A stretch of DNA of 64,000 bases from Siphlonurus alternatus (GCA_949825025.1 OX463780.1:47203280-47267279); one strand, 5' to 3'. Shown: positions 21,896 through 34,911, counted from the stretch's first letter. Notes: generated by a model not told the origin, from the letters alone. Numbers and translations: made by a program.

Positions 21896-24089
21896 ATCAC
21901 GTTGAAAGGTTTTCAGTATTTTTGTTTCACCTTACAATAAGGGCTTTTAACGATTTGTTACATTGGCAATTTGAACCTTATTTCCAGTATTTTTTGCATT
22001 TTTATGTTCAATTTCTGTACTGATTAAAGAGAGTAAATATAAAAAAACAAATGTCCTTTGAGTATCTAAAAATGTAGCGTATGTACAACAATAGGGTTCA
22101 ATTGCTTTATATTGATGTGTTATTTGAGTAATAACTTTTTTTTTAATGTGAATCTGTCCATATCAACATTAATGAATGGAAATTTACTCGATGTGTAAAA
22201 ATATGATACATCCCGTAGTAACGGCCAACTAACATATTACGTTAATGTAAACAATGTTTTTACTTAATTACAATAATTTGACCTCAGGCTGCCCTTAGCT
22301 AATGAAGGCAGGGTGTTTTTGTTTCTTGGACTATAAAATGTAGATTTGAGCATAATTTATTAAAGCAAAAGAAGCTAATTGACAGTGCGATTAACATTAA
22401 GCTAATGAGATATTTTAATAATAATACAAGTATAATGTTTTCCTTCGCAGTTTTAAAGACAATCGCATCCAATTTATGTATTATAATTAATTATACTTGC
22501 TGTGTGTATATGAAATTAATAATAAAAAAAGACAACTGAAATGTCTTAATTGCAAGTTAATTCTAATTAATAAACAAAAATAACTGTAATAATTAATATG
22601 TAGATAAAAAAATGAAGGATTAGAATATAATATTAGGATGCAAAAAAAATTAAGATTTGATTATACCTTCTAGTATGCGATGATTTAAAGACAAGAAGAC
22701 TGTTAAGTAGCAAATAGACTAATTAATATTTGTACACCATTCTAGCAGCCACGTCAAATTATCAAATAATTAATTGGTATGTACATTTAATTACGGAGTT
22801 GTATTTACTTATTAGAGATATGTAGATTGCTTGAAAACTTAATATAAAATGAAATAAAGATGAACTCGATCTTGTAATTAAATTAATCTAAACCATACGA
22901 ATTATAAAAATAAAAACGTCAGATTATTTTTTAATTAAAAAAATAAAAAATTCTTACACTTCAACGTTGGTCGTGAAAATACGCCGGTATAAAAAAATAT
23001 GTTCAATTTTTATAACATTTGAAATACTGAATGACATATTAATATATTTTTGTCATTGCAGCATGACTCAAGCAAGAGCAATGTCATGATTTAATATCCA
23101 TACTTTCAATTCAAACATTTAAAACTATTATTTTATTATTTATATAAAATTATCATTATTAATTGTAATTATTCAAACAATTATTTGAAAAAATGGAATT
23201 TAATAAATTTGACCGTACAAAAACATTTAAGTAGCTAAAGTAGGCCACAATTAACGGATTGGTCTGTTCGTATACACTATCATGAAACAAGAATGAGATG
23301 AACCATATAATACAGGAAACGTCTTTTTTCGATTCTCATTTACAAACATAATCAAATCAACTGATCGACAGTGACGTCACTACGACGACAATTTATCTTG
23401 CTCAGTGGCGGCTCACAACATTAGCATGTAACGAGCGCGTCCGAGCGACCATCAGCAGCGTTAATTCTGCGTCCCATCCAGTCTTATTACCGTCATCCCG
23501 TGAGATTTATCACGGCATTATCTTCGTTATTATCGTTAATCACGACGTTTCTCTCTGCACTGTAAGCTTAGCGTCACGTGAGTGGCATTTGTGATTATAA
23601 TGTATTACCTATCTTTTACCTGCATGGACAAAATTATACGTAGACCATGAAATTTGTAAATTCAAAGATTTTTTATGATTATTGGATTACTTAATTCAAA
23701 ATTCAAAAGAAATTATAAAATGAAATAAATTAATTAAATGAAATTTAATTTTCTAATCATGATATATTTTTGAATAAGGAGCGCTATTTAGAAATGAGTA
23801 ATTTTTCTAGGCTAAATAAATTTTATCCTATTTTGTTTGTACATACATGTAATATGATTTATAAAATACAGAAATACATACACTATTTTACAAGCAATTG
23901 ATATGGGTCACAATTGTGGTGAAATTGTGACTTAAGTTTTCAATCAGGATCCAGTTTACATTTATTATGCACATAAATATACGAATTTAACGAAAACAGC
24001 AATAAAACTAATTCAGACTGTTTTAACAAAAATAAATAATAAATCTTCTTACAAGGTTAACTACTGGAAGTAACTAATATACAATTATA
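21896..24089. other. long AT-rich stretch with one GC-rich patch
   Basis: No gene. The patch at 23370-23590 is annotated separately. The rest is AT-rich, with a TTACTAATGGAG-type edge from the repeat cluster on its left. Confidence 0.55.
23370..23590. promoter_or_regulatory. CpG-bearing non-coding patch with CRE site
   Basis: A sharp local rise in G+C with AACGAGCGCGTCCGAGCGACC, TTATCACGGCATTATC and CACGTGAGTGG. A 12-bp palindrome AGTGACGTCACT (23371-23382) contains the CRE core. There is no open frame of note, so it is either a conserved regulatory element or a decayed transposon. Confidence 0.3.
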
Positions 24090-24410
24090 TCACACTAAAT
24101 TTTTAGATGCTGAATTGATTTCAGTACTTTTTGTCAGTACAAAATTGCTCCAGTCAGTACAAAATTGCTCCAGTTTCGTCTTACATCCAGCACTTTTAAC
24201 CTATAAAACACTTATTCCAAGTACAAATTTGGTACTGAAAAAAGAGAGTCAAAAAAAGTACAAAAAATTTACTCTCTTTTTTCAGTACCAAATTTGTACT
24301 TGGATTAAGTGTTTTATAGGTCAAAAGTGCTGGATGTAAGACGAAACTGGAGCAAATTTGTACTGACATAAAGTACTGAAATCAATTCAGCATCTAAAAA
24401 TTTAGTGTGA
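24090..24410. mobile_element. palindromic element D, TA-flanked
   Basis: An almost full-length hairpin of 321 bp. The termini are TCACACTAAATTTTTAGATG and its complement, with TA at both borders (24088-24089 and 24411-24412), as in Tc1/mariner MITEs. The arms (about 165 and 150 bp) share CAGTACCAAATTTGTACTTG and TTACATCCAGCACTTTTAAC-like sequence. The left arm alone has a tandem copy of GTCAGTACAAAATTGCTCCA (24135-24174). The 74-residue frame across it is a by-product of the palindrome. Confidence 0.8.
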
Positions 24411-24412
24411 TA

Positions 24413-25580
24413 TATAGCCGCCCCAATGACCCAAACAGGATGAAGTGTTCTTTATATATTAGTGGGATGAAGTTGTTCTATTTCCAGATCTATAATGGAT
24501 TAATGAATGTGTTAGGTAGGCCTTACTATACGTCTAAACATAAACATCTTTTGTTGCTCATTCAATGTATATAACCAACAAGGTATCCGGTTATGCACAT
24601 AAACCCCTACACACATTTGGGATGCTATATATAAATAATTCGTGGGCATTCAACCAAACTTTGTTTGTAAATCGATCCATGCAATAATTCATGAGGGTAA
24701 AAAATAGATTTTATTTATATATTGATTTTACATTATAGGTATACTAAAATTGGATCATAAAATTTATTTACACTAACTTAAAATATATATTTCTGTATAA
24801 AAATGGTAATAAATAATTTGATATTTTTAATATATTATATATATAATATTGAAATTGAGAAATATATTGTATCAAAATTTTAGTACTATATAGGAAATTC
24901 ATATAAATAAGAGGTCAATATAATATGTCATTGAATACGACAGCGACAAGAATAGTAAAGAGAGATGAATGCTAATCTTTAATCGATGCGTGATTGATAT
25001 CTCCATTCGCTGTTATACCCTGGGAATGTCAACAGATGATCTAATATGTGATAACGTAATATTCGGCCCTCAAACGTTAGAAATACCTTTTTTGAAGTTC
25101 CAAAAGAGGGGAAGAAAATAGCTAATCTATTTATGATGTTTCTATCTATTGGAGTATTAAATGAAGTATCAGTTTTATTTTAAATAAAACAGTTTTTAAT
25201 TTTTAAAATATCACAACAAAGTGATTACAGAAATTATTAAAAAGTTTATTTATCTTTAAAATAGTAGGTGTAATTCAAGTAATATAAGATATCCAGGTTT
25301 CTCGCTACCCGTGGTTAGAATCAGTCTAAATTAATAATGACATTGCACTAATAGTAAGAGATGCCGAATTATTCTTTGGATATTTTTTTGTAACTCGTGC
25401 CTACAATTTTTATATTTTTTCATATTTAATAACAACGAGCTTAACTTTGTTGCTAAATAAATTGTCATTGGACAAAAATTGTACATGGATCAAATTGAAA
25501 TGAAATATTATTTTCAGCAATTGAATGGCTTTAATTGATTTGAAATACATGAAATTTCAATTTGTGGAAATAGGTTTAAA
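24413..25580. other. AT-rich non-coding stretch
   Basis: No gene. Repeat K copy 3 lies at 25292-25322. Confidence 0.6.
25292..25322 (+). repeat. dispersed repeat K, copy 3
   Basis: CCAGGTTTCTCGCTACCCGT followed by GGTTAGAATCAG. The GGTTTCTC lead matches copy 5 at 33288. Confidence 0.45.
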
Positions 25581-25673
25581 TGAAAGCGAATACAAAACAT
25601 CATAAAATAATTATATGGTTTCTATATGAAACGAATACAAAAAACGTTATAAAATAATTATATGGATTCTATA
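25581..25673 (+). repeat. two-unit tandem duplication (~46 bp)
   Basis: TGAAAGCGAATACAAAACAT and TGAAACGAATACAAAAAACG begin two consecutive units, each continuing AAAATAATTATATGG.TTCTATA. Confidence 0.75.
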
Positions 25674-26710
25674 TGAAATTCATACAGTATAAACAATTGT
25701 TATAACAATCATACATCATCAGCATCACAGTTTCATATATATAGTCAAGGGTTCAGAGAAAAGTAATGCGCGAATGGCAAAACAAAAATATTCAATAATT
25801 CTTTCATTTTGTTTTTTTCATATGCATGTCATTCATTTACAGATATTTTACTATAATTGATCTTTATCCATAAACATCGGGTTGCAACACATGATATTTT
25901 ATAATTAGATAATTAATTTGTAATGTTCACCTGAGAGAAATTCGAACATATCCTAACAATTATTAAAGGACCTAACACGAGGTCAAGTCATCTTTATAAA
26001 GGTATAGTTTTATAACTTCTCGTAATATACCTGTGATTGGCCCTATAACCAGGGTCTAGAAACATATGGGTCCACTTACATAGCACTGTGTATTTTCTTA
26101 CTTCCAAAATATTCAAAACGTATTTTAACTCATGCAGATAATATAGCTATAAACTAATAACAGTAATATAACTTTATAATAGCAAGCTAAAATTTTATTA
26201 ATAATATTATTTATATTATACAATTTTATGACTATACAAAAACTAAATTATATTATTATAACTTTTTAATAGGCAATGAATAACATTATAAAGTGAATTT
26301 AATCTCTCTTTTATATTTTTGCTATTAAATATTCTGTTACGTGCAGCATGCATGTAACACTTGAGCTCTATTTACTATAGTGTTCCAGTGTACATCCCAA
26401 ATTATTCAGCGTGCTGCCTCCAGTAGCAATGATGGTCATTCATTCGCACCGCTCGTAGTGTGTACGCTATTTTTAGTGCGTAAACTTTTCAAACCTGTAG
26501 TGAGAAAAAGAGGTTGACCTCCATAATGTGATAAAAATGTATGGATAAGAAAGAGGCGATTTCGGAAGTTTTTAATCACATTTGGATTCAAAATTATGTT
26601 AAAGAGAGAGAGAATTAGTGATGAGTGGGTAGAACCTAAAATTTTCTTACCTTCATAATATATATAATTATATATAATATTGAGAAATTATTGAGACTTA
26701 GCCATGCCTG
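25674..26710. other. AT-rich non-coding stretch
   Basis: A GC-richer patch at 26390-26480 carries a 50-codon plus-strand frame without start or splice support. Otherwise nothing is seen. Confidence 0.55.
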
Positions 26711-27010
26711 TATAGAGGCTTCAAGTCAGTTGATTTTTCGGTGCTTTCACCGTCCTATCTAAATCTATGCAAAAAAAAAAAAAAGAAGCGTGAATTTGTT
26801 TTTTTCACCAATAAGATTTTTTTGTCAAGATTCCTTAACGGTTTTGGTCAAAACCAAAAAATACAATTGATAATTGAAGAATTAAATTTGTTACGTCCTT
26901 TATAACGGAGAAAAGTTGAAAAAACACTTTGCTTCCTTTTCAAGTGCAAGATGCCATGGACAATAGTGACACAAATGAACATCGCGAGGCGCACTAACTT
27001 GAAGCTTACA
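26711..27010. mobile_element. family P MITE, copy 1
   Basis: The left end TATAGAGGCTTCAAGTCAG pairs with the right-end complement TGTAAGCTTCAAGTTAG. The left 65 bp match copy 2 at 42045 (CGTCCTATCTAAATCTATGC against CGTCTTATCTAAACCTATGT). About 300 bp, no coding frame. Confidence 0.6.
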
Positions 27011-27344
27011 GAAATTATAATGCCTTTTTTTCAGGCTCAAATATTGTTTGCGTGGAATTGTATAAAAGAAGAAATAAATTAATTTTACTATACCATTTCA
27101 GGTTATGTGTATTGTTTCAAAACTCAAATTTATGACAGTGTTTTATCATTTTTATATTATTTTTTATCAATTTATAGCGTCAAGTCATAAAAAAATTATA
27201 TTATCTTTCTTCTTTTAAAAAAGTTTTTAACTCATATATATGTTATTTTTATTTCATTTTTTCAACATATAAAGAATAAAAAAAAAGTTACGCAAATCTA
27301 TCTAGTAGGTTAGAAACTCATACATCAATACAATATATATCCAT

Positions 27345-27461
27345 CTATAGTATAAAAGGTACTTTTAAAGTGTGTAGACTCAACTATAACTTTCAGAAAA
27401 AAAAAACTATTTTATGAGGTCGTTTTTGCCTCCGATTATAAAGCACCTTTTATCATAGTAG
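27345..27461. mobile_element. element Q, 117-bp MITE-like inverted repeat
   Basis: Left CTATAGTATAAAAGGTACTT and right (minus strand) CTACTATGATAAAAGGTGCTT. The interior is unrelated. A single copy was seen. Confidence 0.5.
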
Positions 27462-27907
27462 TGTGGGTGGCTTAGGGCATAAGGAGTAAGGGGGGGGGGG
27501 GCACTTAGAAGGCGGTGAGCGTATCACTGGTCCGAGATCAAGTACCAAGGAACGTAGTGTGGAGGGTGGACCAAAGTACCACCAAGATGGCAGTGTGAAC
27601 CAATGACGTCATCTCAGCAAAATTGCTGAGGGATGTGACCATTGGTTTGCAATACAGGAGAATATTATTTACAATTATAGATCAATTTGTAGGTATAAAA
27701 AATTAAAATTGAGAACTTTTTCTTATGTTTCCCGTACAGATGGTCCATCTGATTCTTGATTCATGAGTGTGCATTTAAAAACAGAATTAAAAAAGTAATT
27801 AAAATATGTGTGCGATTCACGAAATAGTTATCTAACAAAATTAATCAGATTTTCACTAATCACGGAGTATCTTTAAATTAGGCCAAAGGGACCTGATATG
27901 ACGGTAT
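27462..27907. other. GC-richer patch then AT-rich spacer
   Basis: It contains a run of 12 G (27490-27501). It also has CCACCAAGATGGCAGTG (YY1-type AAGATGGC), CCAAT and TGACGTCA (27604-27611) within about 40 bp, a promoter-like grouping. No gene recognised. Confidence 0.45.
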
Positions 27908-27940
27908 GATTAACCGTGGTTAATGAGAAATCTACAGGGT
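27908..27940 (-). repeat. dispersed repeat K, copy 4
   Basis: The minus strand reads GTAGATTTCTCATTAACCAC then GGTTAATCAT. It is similar to copies 1-3. Confidence 0.5.
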
Positions 27941-30057
27941 TATCCTGTTTCTAAATCACTTAGAATATGTTTTCTTCCTCACACATTGATAATCAGTGAA
28001 TTATATCATTATAATGAAAAGTTTTTACTAACCATAATGTAACTTATTTGAATCTCAGAGTTAACAAGTTTAGTAACGATTTGACACCCCAGGGTGATAT
28101 TACCTGCGTGTCTAGCCTCCCTGCAGCTTTACGAGTGCATTAGACGTCGTGGGTGGAACGCCCGAGGAATCACAAGCAATGTCCACTTCTGCAGTTGAAT
28201 TATTACTCCCAATAAAAATCGTCAATTGATTTAGAATGAGTAGGTTCACAATTTATTGTATAATTGTGACTAGAGATATTAAATTATTACTCCAGTTATT
28301 TTTTGATATATTCTAATTAAAGCTGATAAATTTTAATCTTTAAGTATACATATTTTTAGTTGAAATTTAAGAAACTCTTGTTTTGATCATAAAAACAACA
28401 AAATAATTTTACAATCGAGTCATAAATTATTTTAATGAAAAATAAAACTTTTTTTTTTTAAATTCTGTTCAACATCCGTCATGTATTGTACCTATTGCTT
28501 CATTTTATTTTTATTTAATTACAACTGAAATACCGACTATTTTTTTAAAATTATATACTGTATAATTTACTTATTTTTTTAATATAAATTGTTGAAATTT
28601 GTTGTATACACTTGCAACAATGATTTCAATTTCTTCATTAATACAAAAGTTAAACAGTTTTGTAATAAAATCATGTATTTAAGTTCATGTATATAATCAG
28701 TTAAGACTTGGATATTTAAATTTTTAAGTTAAACTGAAGACAATAAAACGTACCATTTCTTCAATTAATTATATTATAATTGATAATAATAACAACATTA
28801 TCGTTGTATGCAGCAGCAGTATCTTATATCATGTTATAATTAAGTCACTTTAATCTGCAGTAACAATAGCCTCCCCTCAACATATGACGTCATCAAAAGA
28901 GGAGGTGTCGAGTTTCAAGAGAGCAAATTTGTGATAGATTAAATATTGATCGACATGCTTATAGTGAGCATGCCTCTTAAGTCTGGCCTACCAACGATGC
29001 ACGCATTATAGTCTTTAAGCTTGTCTATGTACAAAGTAGTTAAATATGGACAGGTAGCTTAGTTTATAATTGATCAATTATAAACAAGTACATTAATTAA
29101 TAATTTTAATGGTTTTAAAAACCAACACATGTTATTAAATTCTGTTTTATTCAATTTCTTAAAAATTTAACACATAAAATTCTAAAAGGTACTAATTAGC
29201 TTACAATAATCTATATATAAAAAAAGATTGTGATTCAATCAAGCCAATTTTACTTATTTTATAAAATAAATTCATATGGATAAAAGTGACGGCCACGATG
29301 CGACGCTATTTTGACGCAATTTTTAGTTAAATTCTATAGCATGATGAAGCGAATTTGCTGGCATTTAAACTCTTTTCAACTAACATATTATGTTTACTAG
29401 TGTAAATTATAAGGCGCCCTTATGTGTGACGTCACATCGGGAGTTTCAATATCTGCAACATTGTTGGTGCAGCTACAGCAATGTCATATAGGACATCAGA
29501 AAAATTATTAATTTAAAACAATATTTTGTTCAACTCGCATTTTTTATTTTCGTTTTAAATTAATAATATTTTTTTTTTTAATTTAAGTTCTGCTTTCTTT
29601 CATAATTAATTTTTGTTTACATTTTTTCCCAGCATGATTTTTTTTTTTTAAATTCTAAAAAGATAATATTGACTTTGTTGTACGTACATAATATATAAAT
29701 TTTGCTGCATTTATTTTCATGTAAACTTTCATTTTTTTTTTAAAACTGTTTGAATTTTTTTGTTGTAATTTACTCAAAATATACTGATGTATGAAAATAT
29801 GATATATATTCAGCATATAATATTGCATTCTATTTCTAAATCCAATATCCTTCTATACACACTTCAATTTTACAGTGAGGAATGAAGTTATTACGATAAC
29901 CATGCTGCAGTATAATCCAGCCACTCTTCAGGAGCAGGGGGGTATATGAGAAGGAAGGATGAAGGGCGGAAGGCACGGGTATACATATTTGACGGGTGCC
30001 AATATCCAAGGGAAGGCGCATATTATAGCTCAAACCGGATGATGCCTTTTCTTCACC

Positions 30058-30059
<2 letters not shown>
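27941..30059. other. AT-rich stretch with scattered GC-richer patches
   Basis: The patch at 28090-28200 has minus-strand CTGCAG acceptor-like and CGCAG|GTAATA donor-like motifs, but its open frame stops before the donor. CRE octamers are at 28885-28892 and 29427-29434. No gene called. Confidence 0.5.

Positions 30060-30134
<75 letters not shown>
30060..30134. repeat. (TC)n microsatellite
   Basis: About 37 uninterrupted TC units. The Arg-Glu and Ser-Leu repeat frames on either strand are artefacts of it. Confidence 0.95.
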
Positions 30135-30138
<4 letters not shown>

Positions 30139-30439
30139 CTGTACTATGACCCATCTCTTTATAACTTTAGGAATATGGAACAGAAGTCTAAAAATGAAGA
30201 GTGTATAGATAAGACAGGTAACATACACAATATTGTGTTTCTTTTTGTTTTACAATCGAGGTGGCCATGCTAGCAGTCTACTCCATGCCAGTATTTGCCT
30301 AGTTGTTACTACAAGAACCATGGAAACTTCAATCAGGTTGACAGGCATGCAGTTTTAAAGAGGATGTCGTTAATTATATACTTCTTGGAGGCACGACTGG
30401 GTGTTCTTTGGTAAATATCTTTGGATAATATCCGATGAT
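30135..30439. other. non-coding spacer
   Basis: GCATGC-containing mixed sequence. GAACCATGGAAAC at 30315-30327 is a weak X-box-like site. Nothing else. Confidence 0.5.
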
Positions 30440-30500
30440 ACCTGGGTTCGAACTCAAGACCATCAGATTTCAAGTCAGATGCGCAAACCACTGTGTCTAG
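30440..30500 (-). mobile_element. tRNA-Ser-like SINE head or tRNA pseudogene
   Basis: On the minus strand CACAGTGGTTTGCGC fits a D-arm/A box. ATCTGACTTGAAATCTGAT forms an anticodon arm with loop CUUGAAA, which would place UGA (Ser) at the anticodon but has a U-U mismatch in the stem. GAGTTCGAACCCAGG fits the T-arm/B box with one or two changes. The flanking sequences do not pair as an acceptor stem and there is no long variable arm, so it is not a working tRNA. Confidence 0.5.
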
Positions 30501-32300
30501 TGCTTAATTTGCATTTGGAATTATAAATCATATTTATGTAAGCTATTTAACCATAGACGTAATTCCTTTAAGTCTTTGTATTTAACATTTGAGGATTATG
30601 TCTTCCTGCTACTGTCTTCAAAAAAATCACTAATTTTGAAATAACAGCAATGTCAAAATTGCAACTCAATTAAAGATTTTCAAAAGATTTTGACCTATCT
30701 CCGATATTCTTTTCATTATTGGGCCCCAGGCGCGGATCCAAAACCAAATTTCAAGAGGGGCTGTCTCCATGAGGCGAATGGTAAAAAAACAAATTGGAGT
30801 GGGGAAAATGCCTATATTGTCTATGTTAAATCCAAAATTTAGGAAGGGGCTACAGCACCTCCACCCCCGCCCCCTGAATACGCGCCTGTTTGGCCCCAAC
30901 TTTATTGTAAAATAAACGTGGAGAAAAAAAATGATCAATTCTAGTTTACAATTAATTCTCCTATTTACTACAAAGTTTGATGTAAAGTTACCTTCTAGAC
31001 GTGAGAACCTTGGGAAACCACGACAGCTTGCGGTCGGTCCGAATCAGTATTCAGTAAGGCGGTCACACATCTAACAGTCTACCCTTGCTATATAGTACCC
31101 ACGAGATCGACAAAAACGACCAGCGTCTCTCTTTTTTTTTAGTCCCGTGAATGAAGACACCAGATGAAACACAAACATACTTCAAGTTTCATCAAAACGT
31201 TACGTTACATGCTTGATATAATCATGTAATTCGGAAGTAAATAAAATGGGAACCATTTTAAATATTTGTATATAATGTTGTAATTTTAAAGAATAATGAC
31301 TTTTAATTAGATTATATTACTGTTGGATCAGTTAGAGTGAAAAATTTCATACATTTTATATTGCATGTTATTTGGAAAGAGGACCTATTTACTATCAATT
31401 TTGTCACTCTTAAAATCATGCTGCAAATCGCAGTGACGTCATAGTCATGTAACGCTCTTAAACGTATGTTTGCTTATTAAATTTATATAATTATGTTTTC
31501 TATTTTAATATGCAATTAAAATTGTAACGGCTGTTGTCCGTTATTGAAACAATACAAATCTGTTGTTTTACAATTAATTAGCATTGGACGTTTCTTTTTT
31601 TTTTTTAAATATTAATAGAGCATACTCGTATAAAACGATAATTGTTAAAATTATACAGTATATTAACAAATAATTTATTTACAAAATGTATGAATATATT
31701 ATATTTTCGTCTTTCAAAATCAAAACATTATTCTTTAAAATCCAATGATTTTCAATCCAAAATTCCATAAAGATCTTAAAATTTAAAATATTATACCAAA
31801 AATCTTTTGTTGATCATTTTAACATTGAAAAATATATAAATATTAATACAGTCTTTTTCAATTTTTACACACCCACGTCAAATCTGATACATGATATGTA
31901 GCAGGAAAAAAAATTCGATCGTTATAAATATTTTTTCACCTCCTACTTGAACGAAGCTGTTTTCCCAGAAAGAGATACGAAGCGTCGATGAACCCGACAC
32001 GCCCGGAGACTGAACATACACTTGGTGCTAACGACTTTATACCATTGTCATCAATATTCATCGCGACGAGTCGAGAAACGTAAACAAAAATATTTTTATC
32101 ATCCTGTAATATAGGCAACTTTTTTAACGTTTATGTAAATCAGGTTGCGTTTTATTTATAAATTAAATTGATGGGTAAAAAAAATAGTGAAACGTTATTT
32201 AATGGCTTTGTATAATTACACTAAAAACAATGACCGTTTATTTAATATAACTTTGTTTTACATGATTTAATTTTATTTATTTTTTTTTTTGGAAAATATG
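30501..32300. other. non-coding stretch
   Basis: The GC-richer patch at 30715-30905 holds only a 90-residue minus-strand chance frame. A retroposon T fragment is at 31010, a CRE octamer at 31434-31441, and a 60-residue frame of no recognised type at 31936-32118. Confidence 0.5.
31010..31060 (+). repeat. fragment of retroposon family T
   Basis: AACCTTGGGAAACCACGACA followed by GGTCGGTCCG resembles the GGGAACCGTGGAAACC block of the 13.6-kb element. Weak, diverged. Confidence 0.35.
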
Positions 32301-32445
32301 GGGTGGTATTCACGAAGAGTAAAGGAGCGTTTTAGGGAGAGAAATTTTAAGAAGCGTTTTTTTATACCAGGTAACAGGTAAAAGAAAAACGCTCCTTAAA
32401 ATATCTCTCCCTAAAACGCTTCTTAACTCTTCGTGAATACCACCC
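32301..32445. mobile_element. element H, palindromic MITE (GGGTGGTATTCACGAAG)
   Basis: A 145-bp hairpin with arms GGGTGGTATTCACGAAGAGT and its complement, then AGGAGCGTTTTAGGGAGAGA and CTCTCCCTAAAACGCTTC. A short loop contains TACCAGGTAACAGGTA. ATG lies at both borders (32298-32300 and 32446-32448), a possible 3-bp target duplication as in PIF/Harbinger elements. Confidence 0.75.
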
Positions 32446-34911
32446 ATGGTTCTAAATCGTAAGCTCTCAAGTTTGATATTTTGGATTTAAAAAAAAAAAA
32501 AAAAAAAAAATAGTCCCCTTTCTCACAAATTGCACAAATTTTCCTAAAATGAGTCAAAAACTTCCATTTTATCATTTAAGTATTATTTTCATTCATATTT
32601 TTTTTTATTTAGATGCAAGTATTGAACAATTATATTTAAAATTATTTCAGTCATTTTAGTAATAAAGTAAAATATAAAATTACATTTGGTAGACAAAACA
32701 TTTTTTTATCATAAAGAGAGGGATAGAGAAATCAATAAGTATATTTTATTTTTAGTAGTAATAAAATGAAGTAGAACATTTTATAATACTGTAACATTTG
32801 ATACTTTATATTTGAAATTTCATAGACTGTTATTACTTTGGTAACGATACTTGGCAGTATTTATATATAGAACGATCTGGTGGAGTATTTGGATCATTTA
32901 CTTTTGTTAAGTACCATCTACCTTACTGTAGAAGCTATCAGGTGTATCACATTTTATTTATAAAACGATGTGATGACATATATAAAAAAAAGTTACAATG
33001 GTAAGCGGTAGTAATTTGTTATTCTACCGGAATATACATTGTAGAATGAAGTTAACTGTCCTACTTTTCTTTACAATATAGCGTTATGGTAAATATAATA
33101 AGTATATATCTAGGTAATTTCTTATATACATAAATAATAATGAACTAGACTATATTATTATAATCTCTTCTTATATTTAAATTTAATGAAATAGATTTAA
33201 ATAATGTTCAGGTTAATTAATATTATTTAAATAAATCACTATATTATACATGTATGGTATAAATAATGGATAAGATTCCAGAAGGACAGGTTTCTCGGTT
33301 AACATCAGCCTAATGAAATAAACATGGTTATGGACCTCCATGATTATATATCATTCCTGGATGACTTTTCGTGCTATTATATTCTGTATTTATTACTTAT
33401 TATTGGTGTATTGCATATTAAAAAACACAATTATAAAGAGGATTCTTACAAAAAGTAATTAATTTTTTTGTCTTGTATTATTGTATAAAATTGGAAAAAT
33501 AATTATGAAATGTAGTAATATGATGCTGAATTCTTTTTAAAAGTTGTTGCTTTTTTTCTGTGTGAGATAATGTATTAGAATCTTAGGGACTATATATTTA
33601 TGTTTTTTGTTTTCTTTTCTTTTGTATTATTTTGGACTTAAAGTAAAAATTAAAAATGTCCACTGTAATTAAATGAGCTTGATTGAAGTTAAATAAAGAA
33701 TGTATCTTTTGCACCGGCCGGCAAGCTTTGTTAAAGCTTTGGCTGGAAAATAACTTGTATAACTGAATGAAAAAAAATAAAAAAAAAAACATAGAATGAC
33801 AAGTACATTGATTGACTTTATCCAAATTTTAAATAAAATTGCTGATAATTTCATATTGCTAGTTGCCAAATTATATATTATATTAAAAATACAATGAACG
33901 TTGTTTCTTTTTTAATTTTTTACGTTCATAAATTAATGAAAAAGTTTCACTGTTATTATGTCACCTGCAAGTACTTTGCTGACATGGTGCAACAAAATGC
34001 ATCGTAAATTGCATCCTGTATGCTTGCAGTTAGCAATGTCACGTATCTGAAGTCACGTTCAAGTTTTAAAATGTAATTTAATTCCGCAGCATACAAAAAT
34101 AAACCTTAAGTAAAAGTAGCGTTATATAAAGTCACTTTTGTTGCAATTCTGCTTGCATTATGCACACGTTGCAGCTGTTAGATTTATTGCACGAGTGCAA
34201 CATGCAGTACTGATGTGATCTCATTAAAATAAATAAACAAAAAATTGATGTAATTCATAAAAATACTGTTTTTTATCTTTTATGTTATACTTGAAATGTA
34301 AAAGAATTATTATATTTTATGAAAAAACTCTCTAGCAATGACAGTAGATTTATCTGCAAATGTTCCCACAGTCGACTTTCATACTAATATATTTTATCTT
34401 AATTAGATAAATAGCAATTATAAATGTATGATAGTGAAGAAAGCAAACAACAATATTTTACATTATTACTATATATTTAATGAGCGTTGGTCATTTGCAA
34501 TAATATGTAGTAATATATCAGGCTTTTTGAGTTGATCATGTTTAATTATTGAAAATGTTAAGTACCCTTCCTTATTGAAGTACCTCCTACGAGCACGTAA
34601 TGTACAAGAATGTTATTTAATTATAATAAATATTATAATCTCTACAATATTGACGTCACTACTTCTGAAGCTAATTAATTTATGTTTGAGTCTCTTAATT
34701 ATTTTTTATGAAAGCTCTAGAAATTTTTGAGCAGCAAGCTCCTCCAGTGTTAATTGTGTGCCCAAGGGTTCATTCCTCCCTCCTCGCCGACCCTGAGCAG
34801 CCAACAACACTCAAGAGGGTATATATTTTGTAACTGTATTCCCACTCGTCTCTTAATTTGTGATTTTTACCGTAAATAGCTTCAACTTTTCTGCCGAGCA
34901 TTATTTTATAC
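32446..34911. other. long AT-rich stretch
   Basis: No gene. It contains poly-A at about 32488-32510, repeat K copy 5, an imperfect palindrome CCGGCAAGCTTTGTTAAAGC (from about 33718), and a CRE octamer at 34651-34658. The GC-richer patch at 34735-34820 has no good frame. Confidence 0.55.
33288..33315 (+). repeat. dispersed repeat K, copy 5 (fragment)
   Basis: CAGGTTTCTCGGTTAACATC matches the lead of copy 3 with a decayed core. Confidence 0.35.

Noticed and set aside
24115..24339. 74-residue frame over element D
   Set aside because: It lies wholly inside the palindromic element, includes its tandem duplication and reads through both arms.
28095..28180. Minus-strand exon between CTGCAG and GTAATA
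   Set aside because: The only long frame hits a TAG before the donor and the acceptor lacks a pyrimidine tract.
29836..30228. 130-residue minus-strand frame and its plus-strand Ser-Leu partner
   Set aside because: The centre is the (TC)n tract and the flanks show no domain or splice signals.
30440..30500. Functional tRNA-Ser(UGA) gene
   Set aside because: Anticodon and T stems have mismatches, there is no acceptor stem pairing and no long variable arm; better explained as a SINE head or pseudogene.
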